Below, piece by piece: positions 53,734 through 63,043 of a stretch of DNA of 64,000 nt. The translations under genes were made by a program, and so were the position numbers. The stretch is from Ornithinibacillus scapharcae TW25 (GTDB lineage Bacteria > Bacillota > Bacilli > Bacillales > Amphibacillaceae): assembly GCF_000190475.1 (NCBI RefSeq), contig NZ_AEWH01000059.1:62001-126000 (forward strand). Reading direction: 5' to 3'. Below the pieces are notes generated by a model that made no database searches, was not told the origin of the DNA, and worked only from the letters and a program-made list of their open reading frames with translations. Numbering within the stretch: the stretch's first letter is position 1; each line of letters opens with the position of its first letter.

Positions 53734-53820
53734 TGTATTAAGCTAATAATACACTAAAGTCAAAAAAATATGTATTAAGCCCTTAGTACACCTCTAATGT
53801 GTATTATATGCTTAATACAC
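53734..53820. promoter_or_regulatory. Three copies of the YtrA-type operator TGTATTA-N6-TAATACA
   Basis: Copies at 53734-53753 (exact arms), 53771-53790 (one mismatch, TAGTACA) and 53800-53819 (exact, extended to GTGTATTA...TAATACAC). Centres are 37 and 29 bases apart. Half-sites TGTA...TACA resemble the YtrA boxes of B. subtilis (there TGTA-N13-TACA, here N12). Confidence 0.82.
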
Positions 53821-53923
53821 GATTGGAGTCAACTGGTTTTATAATTTTTTCTTAGGTGATATGATTAAATACATACCATGATGGTTACTAGGATAATAAA
53901 TATAAACATAAAGAGGGGAAAAT

Positions 53924-54682
53924 ATGAAGTTAGTATCCTGGAATGTTAACGGATTACGTGCTTGTGTCCGAAAAGGTTTTTTAGATTATTTTAATGAAAT
54001 AGATGCTGATATATTTTGTATTCAGGAAACGAAATTACAAGAAGGCCAAATAGAACTAGAATTAAATGGTTATCATCAGTATTGGAATTATGCTGAGAAA
54101 AAGGGTTATTCTGGTACTGCTGTATTCACAAAATTTAAGCCTATCTCGGTTAAGTATGGATTAAGCAATGAAGAATCTCAGGTAGAAGGAAGAATTCTAA
54201 CTTTAGAGTTTGAGAACTTCTTCTTGATTAATGTGTATACACCAAACTCTCAGCGTGACTTAGCCCGGTTAGATGTACGATTGGAATGGGAGGATGTTTT
54301 ACTTGAGCACGTACTTGCACATGATAGAATTAAACCTGTTGTGCTTTGTGGGGACCTGAATGTTGCTCACCGAGAGATTGATATCCGTAATTATAAATCA
54401 AATTATGGTAACTCAGGTTTTACGGATGAAGAACGTGAAAAAATGACACGATTTTTAAATGCTGGTTTCATTGATACACTTCGATATTTTCACCCAGATA
54501 CGGAAGGTATCTATACTTGGTGGAGTTATATGAAGACTGTCAGAGAGCGAAATATAGGTTGGAGAATCGACTATTTTATCGTGTCCGAGAGACTACGAGA
54601 GAAGCTCATCGATTCTAAAGCAGATACAGCCATTTTTGGAAGTGATCACTGTCCTATCGTGCTAGATATAAGCTTGTCTTGA
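53924..54682 (+). CDS. exoA: Exodeoxyribonuclease III / AP endonuclease ExoA
   Basis: A 252-residue Xth-family enzyme that cuts 5' of abasic sites and degrades 3' ends. Motifs: LVSWNVNGLRACVRKG, FCIQETKLQ, KGYSGTAVFT, LCGDLNVAHREIDI and IFGSDHCPIVLD with the catalytic Asp and His. The length is normal. AAGAGGGG precedes the ATG. It is upstream of selD by 45 bases without a clear terminator. Confidence 0.95.
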   Translation: MKLVSWNVNGLRACVRKGFLDYFNEIDADIFCIQETKLQEGQIELELNGYHQYWNYAEKKGYSGTAVFTKFKPISVKYGLSNEESQVEGRILTLEFENFFLINVYTPNSQRDLARLDVRLEWEDVLLEHVLAHDRIKPVVLCGDLNVAHREIDIRNYKSNYGNSGFTDEEREKMTRFLNAGFIDTLRYFHPDTEGIYTWWSYMKTVRERNIGWRIDYFIVSERLREKLIDSKADTAIFGSDHCPIVLDISLS

Positions 54683-54727
54683 TTAAACTAATTAGTTGGT
54701 GCATAGCACCTCGAAAGGATGATATAA

Positions 54728-55771
54728 ATGGAAACAGAAATCAAATTAACTTCTCTCTCCTCCAAAGGCGGATGTGGATGTAAGATTGGTCCTGCGGATT
54801 TATCACAGGTCCTCCGCAATCTTCCCACCCCAACAGTTGACCCGAATCTTTTAGTTGGATTAGATACCAGTGATGATGCAGGTGTATATAAACTTACAGA
54901 TGATATCGCGATTGTACAAACACTAGATTTCTTTACTCCAATTGTCGATAATCCGTATGATTTCGGACAAATTGCTGCAGCAAATGCGATTAGTGATGTC
55001 TATGCAATGGGAGGCAAACCCCTAACAGCATTAAACATCGTGGCTTTCCCTATTTCAACTTTAGACAAAGAAATATTATCCGAGATATTGCGCGGTGCTG
55101 GTGATAAATTAAAAGAAGCAAACGTAACATTAGTTGGCGGTCACTCCATAGATGATAAAGAGCCCAAATTTGGATTAGCAGTAACAGGAGTTGTCCATCC
55201 TAATAAAGTGAGAACAAATGCAGGCGCAAAACCTGGCGATAAATTAATTTTAACGAAGCCAATCGGAGTTGGTATTTTGACAACCTCTATTAAAAAGAAT
55301 CTGTTGTCAGAAGAAGAAATAAAACGCGTTACTTCCGTTATGGCAACCCTAAATAAAACCGCAGCCGAAGTAATGGAAAAATATAATGTACACGCAACAA
55401 CAGATGTAACAGGGTTTGGCCTATTAGGTCATGGCTCAGAAATGGCAATTGGTAGTGATGTAGGCATCATTATCGAAGCCAATAACGTTCCAATTCTTCC
55501 CCGTGTTCGTGAATTAGCAAAAGCTGGCTCTATGCCTGGTGGTACGAAAAACAACTATAATCATATCAAGGACGTCGTAACCTATCCAGATTACATGGAC
55601 CTGATTGATCGACACATTCTATGTGATGCGGTTACCTCAGGAGGACTACTAATCTCCGTAGACAAAAACGATGCTGAAACCTTGCTATCAGAACTACAAG
55701 AGAATGATGTAGAAGCTCGTATTATTGGAGAAGTTACAGAAGAGAATAAAGGTAAAATTATCGTACGTTAA
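54728..55771 (+). CDS. selD: Selenide, water dikinase
   Basis: A 347-residue enzyme making selenophosphate from selenide and ATP. The active site GGCGCKIG has Cys16 where others have Sec or Cys, Lys19 following. DDAGVYKL and GLLGHGSEMAIG with GGHSIDDKEPKFGLAVTG are the conserved substrate regions. Here it pairs with mnmH, so its product is used for tRNA selenouridine. CGAAAGGATG lies upstream of the ATG. Confidence 0.95.
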   Translation: METEIKLTSLSSKGGCGCKIGPADLSQVLRNLPTPTVDPNLLVGLDTSDDAGVYKLTDDIAIVQTLDFFTPIVDNPYDFGQIAAANAISDVYAMGGKPLTALNIVAFPISTLDKEILSEILRGAGDKLKEANVTLVGGHSIDDKEPKFGLAVTGVVHPNKVRTNAGAKPGDKLILTKPIGVGILTTSIKKNLLSEEEIKRVTSVMATLNKTAAEVMEKYNVHATTDVTGFGLLGHGSEMAIGSDVGIIIEANNVPILPRVRELAKAGSMPGGTKNNYNHIKDVVTYPDYMDLIDRHILCDAVTSGGLLISVDKNDAETLLSELQENDVEARIIGEVTEENKGKIIVR

Positions 55772-55790
55772 TAAAATAGAAGGTGTAATT

Positions 55791-56852
55791 ATGTTTCAGG
55801 ATATTTCCTTACAAGATTTATTAGAAGAACGTAATAAAAACAGCCGTACATTAGTAGATGTTCGATCACCTAAAGAATTTGAGGAAGCGACTATTCCGGG
55901 AAGTATCAACATACCAATCTTCAACAATGAAGAACGCGCAGAAGTTGGTACCATATACAAACAAATTGGCCCTGAAGCAGCTAAAGAACGTGGACTAGAA
56001 ATTTTCTCAAAAAAACTACCTCAATATATTGCAGAGTTCAGGAAGCAGTCTAACAAGCCTGTTACTGTATTTTGCTGGAGGGGTGGAATGCGTAGTAAAA
56101 CGGCAGCTACAGTTCTAGATTTAATGGGTATAGAAGCAAATCGACTTATAGGCGGTATCCGAACGTACCGTGATTTTGTTGTCTATATATTAGAAAAGAA
56201 ACAATTCATGCCTGAATTCATCGTTCTCAATGGATTTACAGGAACCGGCAAAACAGCAATTCTTAAGAAGCTCGCAGCAAACGGCTTCCCAGTTATTGAT
56301 TTTGAGCAAATCGCCGGGCATCGCGGGTCAATATTTGGCCATATTGGTTTACATCCTAGTAATCAAAAACGGTTCGATTCTCTACTAGTAGAAAGCATGA
56401 TGAATTACCAGCAAGCACCTTTTGTCTTTGTAGAAGGTGAGAGCAGGAGAATAGGGAAAGTAGTAATTCCTGATTTTATTTATGAGAAAAAACAAAAAGG
56501 ACTACAACTTATCCTTCAAATGCCATTGGAAGAACGTGTAAAAAACATCCTAGATGATTATTCTCCGTGGAATACTCCAGAACGATTCATGGAAGCTTTT
56601 AACATTATAAAAAAGAGAATACACACGCCTATCGCAAAAGAGATCGAAGGGTTATTGCAACATCGTAGCTTTATAGAAGCAACAAAGCTTTTGCTTGAGC
56701 ATTATTATGACCCTAGGTATAAACATTCCACAAAGGAATTCCAAGGTGAAATAATCACCATACAGGTACAAAATATAGATGATGCCTATCAAAAAATCAT
56801 AGATGTTCTACATTCAACCGCTATCCTAGATAGTGCGCAATTTATGAAGTAA
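55791..56852 (+). CDS. mnmH: tRNA 2-selenouridine synthase
   Basis: A 353-residue enzyme replacing sulfur with selenium at wobble uridine 34 (SelU/YbbB). An N-terminal rhodanese domain (active loop CWRGGMRS with the catalytic Cys) and a P-loop domain (FTGTGKTAILKKL) are both present. ATG 55791 fits the GAAGGTG site; an upstream frame start lies inside selD. The operon exoA-selD-mnmH keeps selenophosphate supply beside its user. Confidence 0.93.
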   Translation: MFQDISLQDLLEERNKNSRTLVDVRSPKEFEEATIPGSINIPIFNNEERAEVGTIYKQIGPEAAKERGLEIFSKKLPQYIAEFRKQSNKPVTVFCWRGGMRSKTAATVLDLMGIEANRLIGGIRTYRDFVVYILEKKQFMPEFIVLNGFTGTGKTAILKKLAANGFPVIDFEQIAGHRGSIFGHIGLHPSNQKRFDSLLVESMMNYQQAPFVFVEGESRRIGKVVIPDFIYEKKQKGLQLILQMPLEERVKNILDDYSPWNTPERFMEAFNIIKKRIHTPIAKEIEGLLQHRSFIEATKLLLEHYYDPRYKHSTKEFQGEIITIQVQNIDDAYQKIIDVLHSTAILDSAQFMK

Positions 56853-56856
56853 AGAA

Positions 56857-56882
56857 ACGGAAGCCTGTAGTATCGGCTTCCG
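56857..56882. terminator. Terminator between mnmH and MBL hydrolase
   Basis: ACGGAAGCC and GGCTTCCGT form a 9-bp stem between the convergent genes. T-runs are short on both sides. Confidence 0.65.
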
Positions 56883-56889
56883 TACCTTC

Positions 56890-57837
56890 CTATTGTTTCA
56901 TTTTTTGAAAATAATCAATCATACCTAATGCACTAACTTGCATATCCAAATTTATCAATATATACACAGGATGATCATCTGGCACTTGTAGCGATCGCAA
57001 ATGTTCTCGAACTTTGCTAAGTAATCGCTCTGCAAGAACATCATAACCCTTTCCTTCTGAATAAATCTTCTTCCCCTCAACTACAAAGATATCCAACCAT
57101 TCCTTAACCTGATGTAATGCTGCTGTTGTTTTAAGTGTGTATCCAAAATGACCATAATATATAAAATCTAAATTCATATCCAACATACGGTCAATCGATT
57201 CGTGCATAGCAATCGGGTCAAAGTGATTGGGCGATGTAGAAGGTAAGAACAGATCAATACCAAGGGAATCTAATTGTTCATAACGGACTCCAGCTGTATC
57301 GCCAGTAAATAAACCATTACTGACAGGGTCATAAATACTGAAATGGTGACGCGCATGACCTGGTGTGTCTAAAAATTGGAGCGTACAATTGGGACCTATT
57401 TGTAACGTATCTCCTTCACCTTTTTCAATTAATTTGTCCTCCGGTATCGGATCAATTGGATCAAAGAATTCAGAGAAACTGTCGCCATAGATAGCTCTTG
57501 CTCCACTAGCTAATTTTCTAGGATCCATTAAATGTCTTTTCCCACGGGGATGAACAATAACCTTTGCATCAGGACATAACTTCAACAGAACTCCTGCACC
57601 ACCAGCATGATCTAAATGGATATGGGTAACGATGATGTATTTCACATCTTGCAAACGATGTCCTAAGTCCTCTAATCCTTTTTTTATATACTTGATTGAG
57701 GGACTCGGCCCAGTTTCCACAAGTGTTAGCTCTTCTTCTTCTATAACATATGTACCAGTTCTAGAAGGAACTCCCATATCAAAGCCATCAATTAATTGAA
57801 TGCGGTCTGTTAACTGAATCGGTAATCTTCCTAGCAT
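56890..57837 (-). CDS. MBL fold metallo-hydrolase
   Basis: A 315-residue zinc hydrolase of the metallo-beta-lactamase superfamily. The metal motif THIHLDHAGG lies in the first third, DTPGHARHHFSIYDP and FTGDTAG supply further ligands, and YGHFGYT is the last metal His region. Cytosolic. The closest groups by motif are glyoxalase II- or lactonase-like; the substrate is unknown. Monocistronic. Confidence 0.88.
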   Translation of the reverse strand: MLGRLPIQLTDRIQLIDGFDMGVPSRTGTYVIEEEELTLVETGPSPSIKYIKKGLEDLGHRLQDVKYIIVTHIHLDHAGGAGVLLKLCPDAKVIVHPRGKRHLMDPRKLASGARAIYGDSFSEFFDPIDPIPEDKLIEKGEGDTLQIGPNCTLQFLDTPGHARHHFSIYDPVSNGLFTGDTAGVRYEQLDSLGIDLFLPSTSPNHFDPIAMHESIDRMLDMNLDFIYYGHFGYTLKTTAALHQVKEWLDIFVVEGKKIYSEGKGYDVLAERLLSKVREHLRSLQVPDDHPVYILINLDMQVSALGMIDYFQKMKQ

Positions 57838-58030
57838 ACTTCCCCTCCTTTATTTTCTATACCCTTATCGTAGCATTTACCTTTTGAAATTTCATTATAT
57901 TCATGTTACATCCTTCTAATCGTAATTAGAAATACAACCAAAACTTTTATATTTTACCTAATAAATACCTGGGATATATAATGTCGCAATAGAAAATAAT
58001 ATACTTGATTCTTCTTAAGGAGGGTATTCC

Positions 58031-58654
58031 ATGAACATGATGAACAACCAACAACAAACGCAAAATCTTACCGGTACTTCTCAAATGCCCGCTCAAATTA
58101 GCCACGGTGGGCATGAACTGTTCGATGCACATGAAGCAATTAGTGGCTTAGTAGGCGGCATGGAACAATATATGATTTATGAGCAATATGTTCAAGACCC
58201 GCAGCTAAAGACGATGATGCAACAGCACAAGGCTTTTTTAACGCAAACATACAACACGCTTGTGGAAACGTTAAAAACAGGAAATGAGCCTTCGGTTAAG
58301 ACACAGACTTATAACATGGCAACAGGCAATGATGTCCTTTATGGAATGACACCATCACAACCAAAGAAGCCCGCGCAATCTGTTTCTGAAATAAACGATG
58401 AATGTGTGTCTGGTTTTATGATGGGCTGTCTGAAATCTAGTGCCTCAGCGTTTACGATGGCTGCACTAGAAACAACGAACCCAGTCTTAAGAAGAGTCTT
58501 CGCAGACAGTATTCCAAACATCATTGAAATGGCATATGAGGTTTTCTTGTATCAAAACAAACATCAATATTATCAAGTTCCTCAATTAAAGCCAGAAGAC
58601 ATGCAAAACTATATCAACAGTTTTGCACCTGTTCAAGGAACCATGCCACATTAA
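58031..58654 (+). CDS. Spore coat protein, CotF family
   Basis: A 207-residue protein. The N-terminus is Gln/Asn-rich and disordered. The core shows HELFDAHEAISGLVGGMEQYM and DECVSGFMMGCLKSSASAFTMAALETTNPVLRRVF, two ferritin-like helical repeats as in the CotF family of spore coat proteins. AAGGAGGG lies 6 bases before the ATG. Monocistronic with its own terminator. A mother-cell promoter was not clearly seen. Confidence 0.85.
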   Translation: MNMMNNQQQTQNLTGTSQMPAQISHGGHELFDAHEAISGLVGGMEQYMIYEQYVQDPQLKTMMQQHKAFLTQTYNTLVETLKTGNEPSVKTQTYNMATGNDVLYGMTPSQPKKPAQSVSEINDECVSGFMMGCLKSSASAFTMAALETTNPVLRRVFADSIPNIIEMAYEVFLYQNKHQYYQVPQLKPEDMQNYINSFAPVQGTMPH

Positions 58655-58659
58655 TATTA

Positions 58660-58690
58660 GAAGGTGCTCGAGGTTCTGAGCACCTTCTTA
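58660..58690 (+). terminator. Terminator of the cotF-like gene
   Basis: GAAGGTGCTC and GAGCACCTTC form a 10-bp stem with an 8-base loop and a TT-ATTATG tail. Confidence 0.85.
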
Positions 58691-58802
58691 TTATGACTGA
58701 ATCTTTAGGAATTCTATACGGTGTAATACATATAGTCATGGAAAGTTAAATTTAGTACAGAATACCTATTTTTTGCTATTCCAATAGCATGAATTAGAAG
58801 CA

Positions 58803-58844
58803 AAAAAAGAAATTTCATTTGGGATGGATTCCGCATGAAATTTC
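58803..58844 (-). terminator. Terminator of the YitT family gene
   Basis: Minus-strand GAAATTTCAT...ATGAAATTTC followed by seven T (58803-58808 on the plus strand as A). Between it and the stop codon is a tandem 13- to 14-base repeat TTTCCTCTATCTA (58840-58866). Confidence 0.87.
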
Positions 58845-58864
58845 CTCTATCTAATTTCCTCTAT

Positions 58865-59728
58865 CTATAGTTTTTGTCCATAATATTTATCTATAGAGAA
58901 ACCTCTACCTAATATTTCTGAAGCATTAACAAATATGACAAAAGCATCTGGTACTTCTTGTTGTAAAACTCCTTTTAGTTTTACCGCTTCGGTTTGTTCC
59001 GCTACACATAGAATTAGTGTTTTATCCGAATTGGAATATCCACCTACAGAGCGAACCTTCGTTAGTCCACGGTCAATATTCGTTCTTATTAATTCCTGAA
59101 CTCTCTCTTCTTCTTCTGTTATGATGACAATTAGCTTATTGGCAGACGTACGTAATTGGATAAAATCAATCGCTTTACTCGATATAAAAATAGCCATTAA
59201 TGCAAAAAGAGTTAATTCCAAGCTGAAAACAAATATAGAAAATGTTACCACTACACCATCAACGATCAATTGTGTATAGCCGCTCGATTTACCAGTGAAT
59301 TTTTTTAAAATCTGCGCAATAGATGCTGTGCCACCGGTGGAGCCCTTTCCTAAATAAACAAAACCTAATCCGACACCCAGCACTATTCCACCATAAAGCG
59401 CGCCTAAAAATGGATCGGTAATTGTAATTGGAGTATTGGAAGTTAGACCGATAATAAACGGTACCCAAAATGTACCCAGCAAGGTTTTCCCACCAAAATC
59501 TTTTCCTAAAACCAACCATCCAATAATAAATATAGGTATATTTATGACAAACTGAGTAATTGCTGGACTAAGCTCAAACATTTCATATAAAATGGTACTT
59601 ATTCCTGAGATACCACCTGCGGCTAATTTAGATGGTAGTAAAAATACGTTATACGATAATGCAACTAATGTGGCACCTAAAACTACTAATAAATACTCTC
59701 TTATCAATCTTCTATGTTGTGATTTCAT
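58865..59728 (-). CDS. YitT family membrane protein (DUF2179)
   Basis: A 287-residue protein. Five N-terminal helices (LLVVLGATLVALSYNVFLLP, GGISGISTILYEMF, GIVLGVGLGFVYLGKGSTGG) match the YitT permease-like domain. A C-terminal soluble DUF2179 domain (TSANKLIVIITEEEERVQE...LCVAEQTEAVKLKGVLQ) follows. Function is unknown for most members. ATG 59728 is preferred (AAAGGAAAAG upstream) over the frame opening at 59773. Confidence 0.88.
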   Translation of the reverse strand: MKSQHRRLIREYLLVVLGATLVALSYNVFLLPSKLAAGGISGISTILYEMFELSPAITQFVINIPIFIIGWLVLGKDFGGKTLLGTFWVPFIIGLTSNTPITITDPFLGALYGGIVLGVGLGFVYLGKGSTGGTASIAQILKKFTGKSSGYTQLIVDGVVVTFSIFVFSLELTLFALMAIFISSKAIDFIQLRTSANKLIVIITEEEERVQELIRTNIDRGLTKVRSVGGYSNSDKTLILCVAEQTEAVKLKGVLQQEVPDAFVIFVNASEILGRGFSIDKYYGQKL

Positions 59729-60006
59729 ATTCTTTTCCTTTCTGATTCCGACAAGCAAATAATATTCTATCATAAAAATCTATTGAATTGAACACCGTCG
59801 TTTAGGTCTAAAGACCCACAAAAACACCATTTGCCCAAACTTTCCCAATAGAAATTTCTGGTAATTCACTTGATTCATAGATTGTTTTGCGTTAAAATCA
59901 AAACTTGACGACTTTCTCATTGAAAGTTTATATATAAATAGTTGTATCTGCAGATTGGAATAAAATCTATAATTTCTTATTTGCAAAAAAAGATGGGGTG
60001 AATACG

Positions 60007-61995
60007 ATGAAAAAAATCTTAACATCAAAAATGTCCTTCTTTTTTGTAGCTGTACTATTACTCTGGTTAAAATCGTATCTAATTTACGTAAATGAATTCA
60101 ACTTAGATATTAAAAATGGAATGCAAGAGTTCCTACTCTTCTTTAATCCATTAAGCTCTGCACTGGTTTTCCTTGGTTTCGCATTATTTGCTAAAGGAAA
60201 ACGAGCTGGAATATGGATTATCATCATAGATGCTTTAATGAGTATACTAATATATGCCAATGTCGTGTTTTACCGATTTAATAATGACTACATCACATTG
60301 CCAACTCTAACACAAACTGATAACTTCGGTAGCTTAGGTGGTAGTATAGCAAGTCTAATTCAAGGTACCGACATTATCTACGCGCTTGATATCGTCATCC
60401 TAATCGCATTATTTATGTGGTTTAAAAAAGGATGGAGTACAGAAAGAATTAGTCGTAGAAAACCAATATTAGTTCTTATTATTGGTCTTATTGCATTTTC
60501 ATTTAACTTAGGTTTAGCAGAAGCGGATAGACCAGAACTACTAAAAAGGACATTTGACCGTAATTATATTGTGAAGTATTTAGGAATTTATAACTTCGCC
60601 ATCTATGATGCGGTTCAAAATATTAAATCATCATCACAGCGTGTTTTAGCGGACAGTGATGACATTACAGAAGTAGAGAACTACACCAAAAATAAATACG
60701 CAGAACCAAATCCCGAATTATTTGGGGTTGCTAAAGGGAAAAATATTATTAAAATCCATTTAGAGTCTTTCCAATCTTTCCTAATCAACTATGAACTTCA
60801 TGGTGAAGAGGTTACACCTTTCATCAATTCATTAATCAATGATCCGGAACAAGACTTTACCTATTTTGATAATTTCTTCCACCAAACAGAGCAAGGTAAA
60901 ACTGCTGATGCTGAGTTAATTACCGATAATTCTATTTACGGATTACCACAAGGGTCAGCATTTGTTACAAGAGGTACTAATACGTACCAAGCACTACCAG
61001 CAATTTTGCACCAACAACAAGGATATACTTCAGCCAATTTCCACGGAGATTACAAATCGTTCTGGAATCGTGATGAAGTGTATAAACAATTTGGAATCGA
61101 TGTTTACTTTGATGCAAGTTACTATAATATGAGCGAAGAAAATGTGATCAACTATGGACTATTGGATAAACCATTCTTTGAAGAATCTATTCCAATGCTT
61201 GAATCGTTAGATGAACCGTTTTATGCTCATTTGATGACACTAACACATCACCATCCATATGTTGTACCGGAAGAGTTAGCAACGCTTGCACCTGCTGAAA
61301 CTGGTGACAAATCCGTTGATACGTACTTCCAAACAGCACGATATCTGGATGAAGCACTAGAAATGTTCTTTAATGATTTAAAAGAAGCAGGATTATATGA
61401 TGATTCTGTCATCCTTCTTTATGGAGACCATTATGGTATTTCTAAGAACCATAATCGTGCTATGGAAGAACTGCTAGGGGAAGAAATCACCCCTTATAAA
61501 AATGCTCAATTACAACGTGTACCTTTCATCATAAAGGTTCCTGGAGTAGAAGGAATGGGAACAGTCCATGAATTCTCTGGCCAAACTGATATGATGCCTA
61601 CATTGTTACACCTAGTAGGAATTGATGCACAAGATTATATCCAATTTGGAACAGACCTATTCTCAGAAGGACATAAGGAAATCATTCCATTCCGTAATGG
61701 AGATTATATAACACCAGAATACAGTGTAGTTTCTGGAACCTTCTACAATAACGAAGGTGAAGAGATAGAACCAACAGAAGAGATGCTAAAAACGAAAGAT
61801 GAAGTACTACGTGAACTTGAACTTTCTGATAAGCTTTTAAATGGAGATCTTCTACGTTTCTATTCACCAAATGAAGATTGGACACCTGTTGATCCATCAG
61901 AATATCGTTATGGTAATGAATCTGGAGTTCCATTTCAAGTAAAACAAGAACCAGAAATACCATTAGATCAACGACAACCATATATCACGAAATAA
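60007..61995 (+). CDS. LTA synthase family protein (lipoteichoic acid synthase-like)
   Basis: A 662-residue polytopic sulfatase-superfamily enzyme. Five N-terminal helices anchor an external domain that polymerises glycerol phosphate from phosphatidylglycerol. HLESFQSFLINYELHGEEVTP holds the first metal Glu, QGKTADAELITDNSIYGLP has the catalytic Thr, and LLYGDHYGISKNHNRAM the Asp-His metal ligands. In Bacillaceae there are several paralogues, so whether it is the main LtaS is undecided. ATG 60007 has GGGGTG six bases upstream. Confidence 0.9.
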   Translation: MKKILTSKMSFFFVAVLLLWLKSYLIYVNEFNLDIKNGMQEFLLFFNPLSSALVFLGFALFAKGKRAGIWIIIIDALMSILIYANVVFYRFNNDYITLPTLTQTDNFGSLGGSIASLIQGTDIIYALDIVILIALFMWFKKGWSTERISRRKPILVLIIGLIAFSFNLGLAEADRPELLKRTFDRNYIVKYLGIYNFAIYDAVQNIKSSSQRVLADSDDITEVENYTKNKYAEPNPELFGVAKGKNIIKIHLESFQSFLINYELHGEEVTPFINSLINDPEQDFTYFDNFFHQTEQGKTADAELITDNSIYGLPQGSAFVTRGTNTYQALPAILHQQQGYTSANFHGDYKSFWNRDEVYKQFGIDVYFDASYYNMSEENVINYGLLDKPFFEESIPMLESLDEPFYAHLMTLTHHHPYVVPEELATLAPAETGDKSVDTYFQTARYLDEALEMFFNDLKEAGLYDDSVILLYGDHYGISKNHNRAMEELLGEEITPYKNAQLQRVPFIIKVPGVEGMGTVHEFSGQTDMMPTLLHLVGIDAQDYIQFGTDLFSEGHKEIIPFRNGDYITPEYSVVSGTFYNNEGEEIEPTEEMLKTKDEVLRELELSDKLLNGDLLRFYSPNEDWTPVDPSEYRYGNESGVPFQVKQEPEIPLDQRQPYITK

Positions 61996-61998
61996 ACT

Positions 61999-62045
61999 AA
62001 ACGAGTAATCTGAAGGAATTTTTTCCTCTCGATTACTCGTTTTTA
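61999..62045 (+). terminator. Terminator of the LtaS-like gene
   Basis: AAACGAGTAATC and GATTACTCGTTT form a 12-bp stem, 20-base loop, with TTTTATTTTT. Confidence 0.9.
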
Positions 62046-62099
62046 TTTTTGCGCTTTGCTTATACTAATCATTGAATACTCCAGAAATGAGGTGATATT

Positions 62100-62273
62100 A
62101 TGGGACGTGGTGACCATAATCGTGCAGGTGGTAAAAACTTTCTGGCTCAAACTCCGAAGAATCAATTGTCTGATGGAATTGATGTAGAGTATTCGGAAGA
62201 GCTGGCAGATCATGATGATAAAGAGGCACAGGCGAGATCTGCTGCAGCTGATAGTCGAGTTAAAAAAAAGTAA
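62100..62273 (+). CDS. YfhD family small protein
   Basis: A 57-residue acidic-basic protein missed by length-limited ORF calling. MGRGDHNRAGGKNFLAQTP, then DVEYSEELADHDDKEAQARS and a Lys-rich end resemble the small YfhD family of Bacillaceae, found in spores or of unknown role. GAGGTGATATT precedes the ATG. The frame ends AAA-AAA-AAG-TAA, with eight A in frame. Confidence 0.75.
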   Translation: MGRGDHNRAGGKNFLAQTPKNQLSDGIDVEYSEELADHDDKEAQARSAAADSRVKKK

Positions 62274-62288
62274 TATATGGTAGGTGGC

Positions 62289-62939
62289 CTATAATGGGCT
62301 GCCTACACTAATTGCAAAAAGAAGTTGCGCACTGAAATAAGTACCCATCACCATATAATCAGCCAATCTAAACCTTACATAAAACTTATTACATGCTAAT
62401 ATTGCATCCGAAATAAAGAATAAAAAAGCTGCGGTTATCACTAGTACTGACCCGGTAAGTATTGCTAAGCTAAGCATGGTGGAGATAATAACAATATAGA
62501 TAGCAACTGCCACGATGAATAATTTTCCGCCTTGCTTATAAACCTTTGGATAGAGTATTTTTAAAAATACTGTAGCTAATATTAGGATGAATATAATTAG
62601 TGTTGCCGAAGTATTCGAAAATACGAATGTCCATGATGTCAAAAATCCTACAATATAGATGATATGCGCAAGCAGGAAACTAGCTAAACCATGGATAAAC
62701 CATTTATCTTCAAGCATCAGAAACACATCACCTGCTAACGAAAAAATCAATGCTAATAATACATAGAAACTATATGAAGTATGTAATGGGTTTATATACA
62801 TGGCTAAAATTATAATACATAACATCGTACCTGGCTTTAGTATGTATTTCCATGCCTGTTTATTTAAATATATGGCAAATACGAGATACGCTATACTTAA
62901 TATAACAATCAAGCATACTAGAAAATATTTCAAATACAT
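62289..62939 (-). CDS. YhhN (TMEM86) family lysoplasmalogenase-like membrane protein
   Basis: A 216-residue protein with about seven or eight helices. The conserved SLAGDVFLMLEDKWFIHGLASFLLAHIIYI block, with Asp residues in helices, is the YhhN signature. Eukaryotic members hydrolyse lysoplasmalogen; in bacteria the function is mostly unknown. GGGAGGAG ribosome site before the ATG at 62939. Monocistronic. Confidence 0.82.
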   Translation of the reverse strand: MYLKYFLVCLIVILSIAYLVFAIYLNKQAWKYILKPGTMLCIIILAMYINPLHTSYSFYVLLALIFSLAGDVFLMLEDKWFIHGLASFLLAHIIYIVGFLTSWTFVFSNTSATLIIFILILATVFLKILYPKVYKQGGKLFIVAVAIYIVIISTMLSLAILTGSVLVITAAFLFFISDAILACNKFYVRFRLADYMVMGTYFSAQLLFAISVGSPL

Positions 62940-63043
62940 CTCCTCCCTTACACTAAATAGTTCTCCATTTTATATAAATATCCTCTTTCTTTGCAGTCTA
63001 GTATGTTCTTTTATACAATAAAACTAAAGTGAGGTATCAATAG

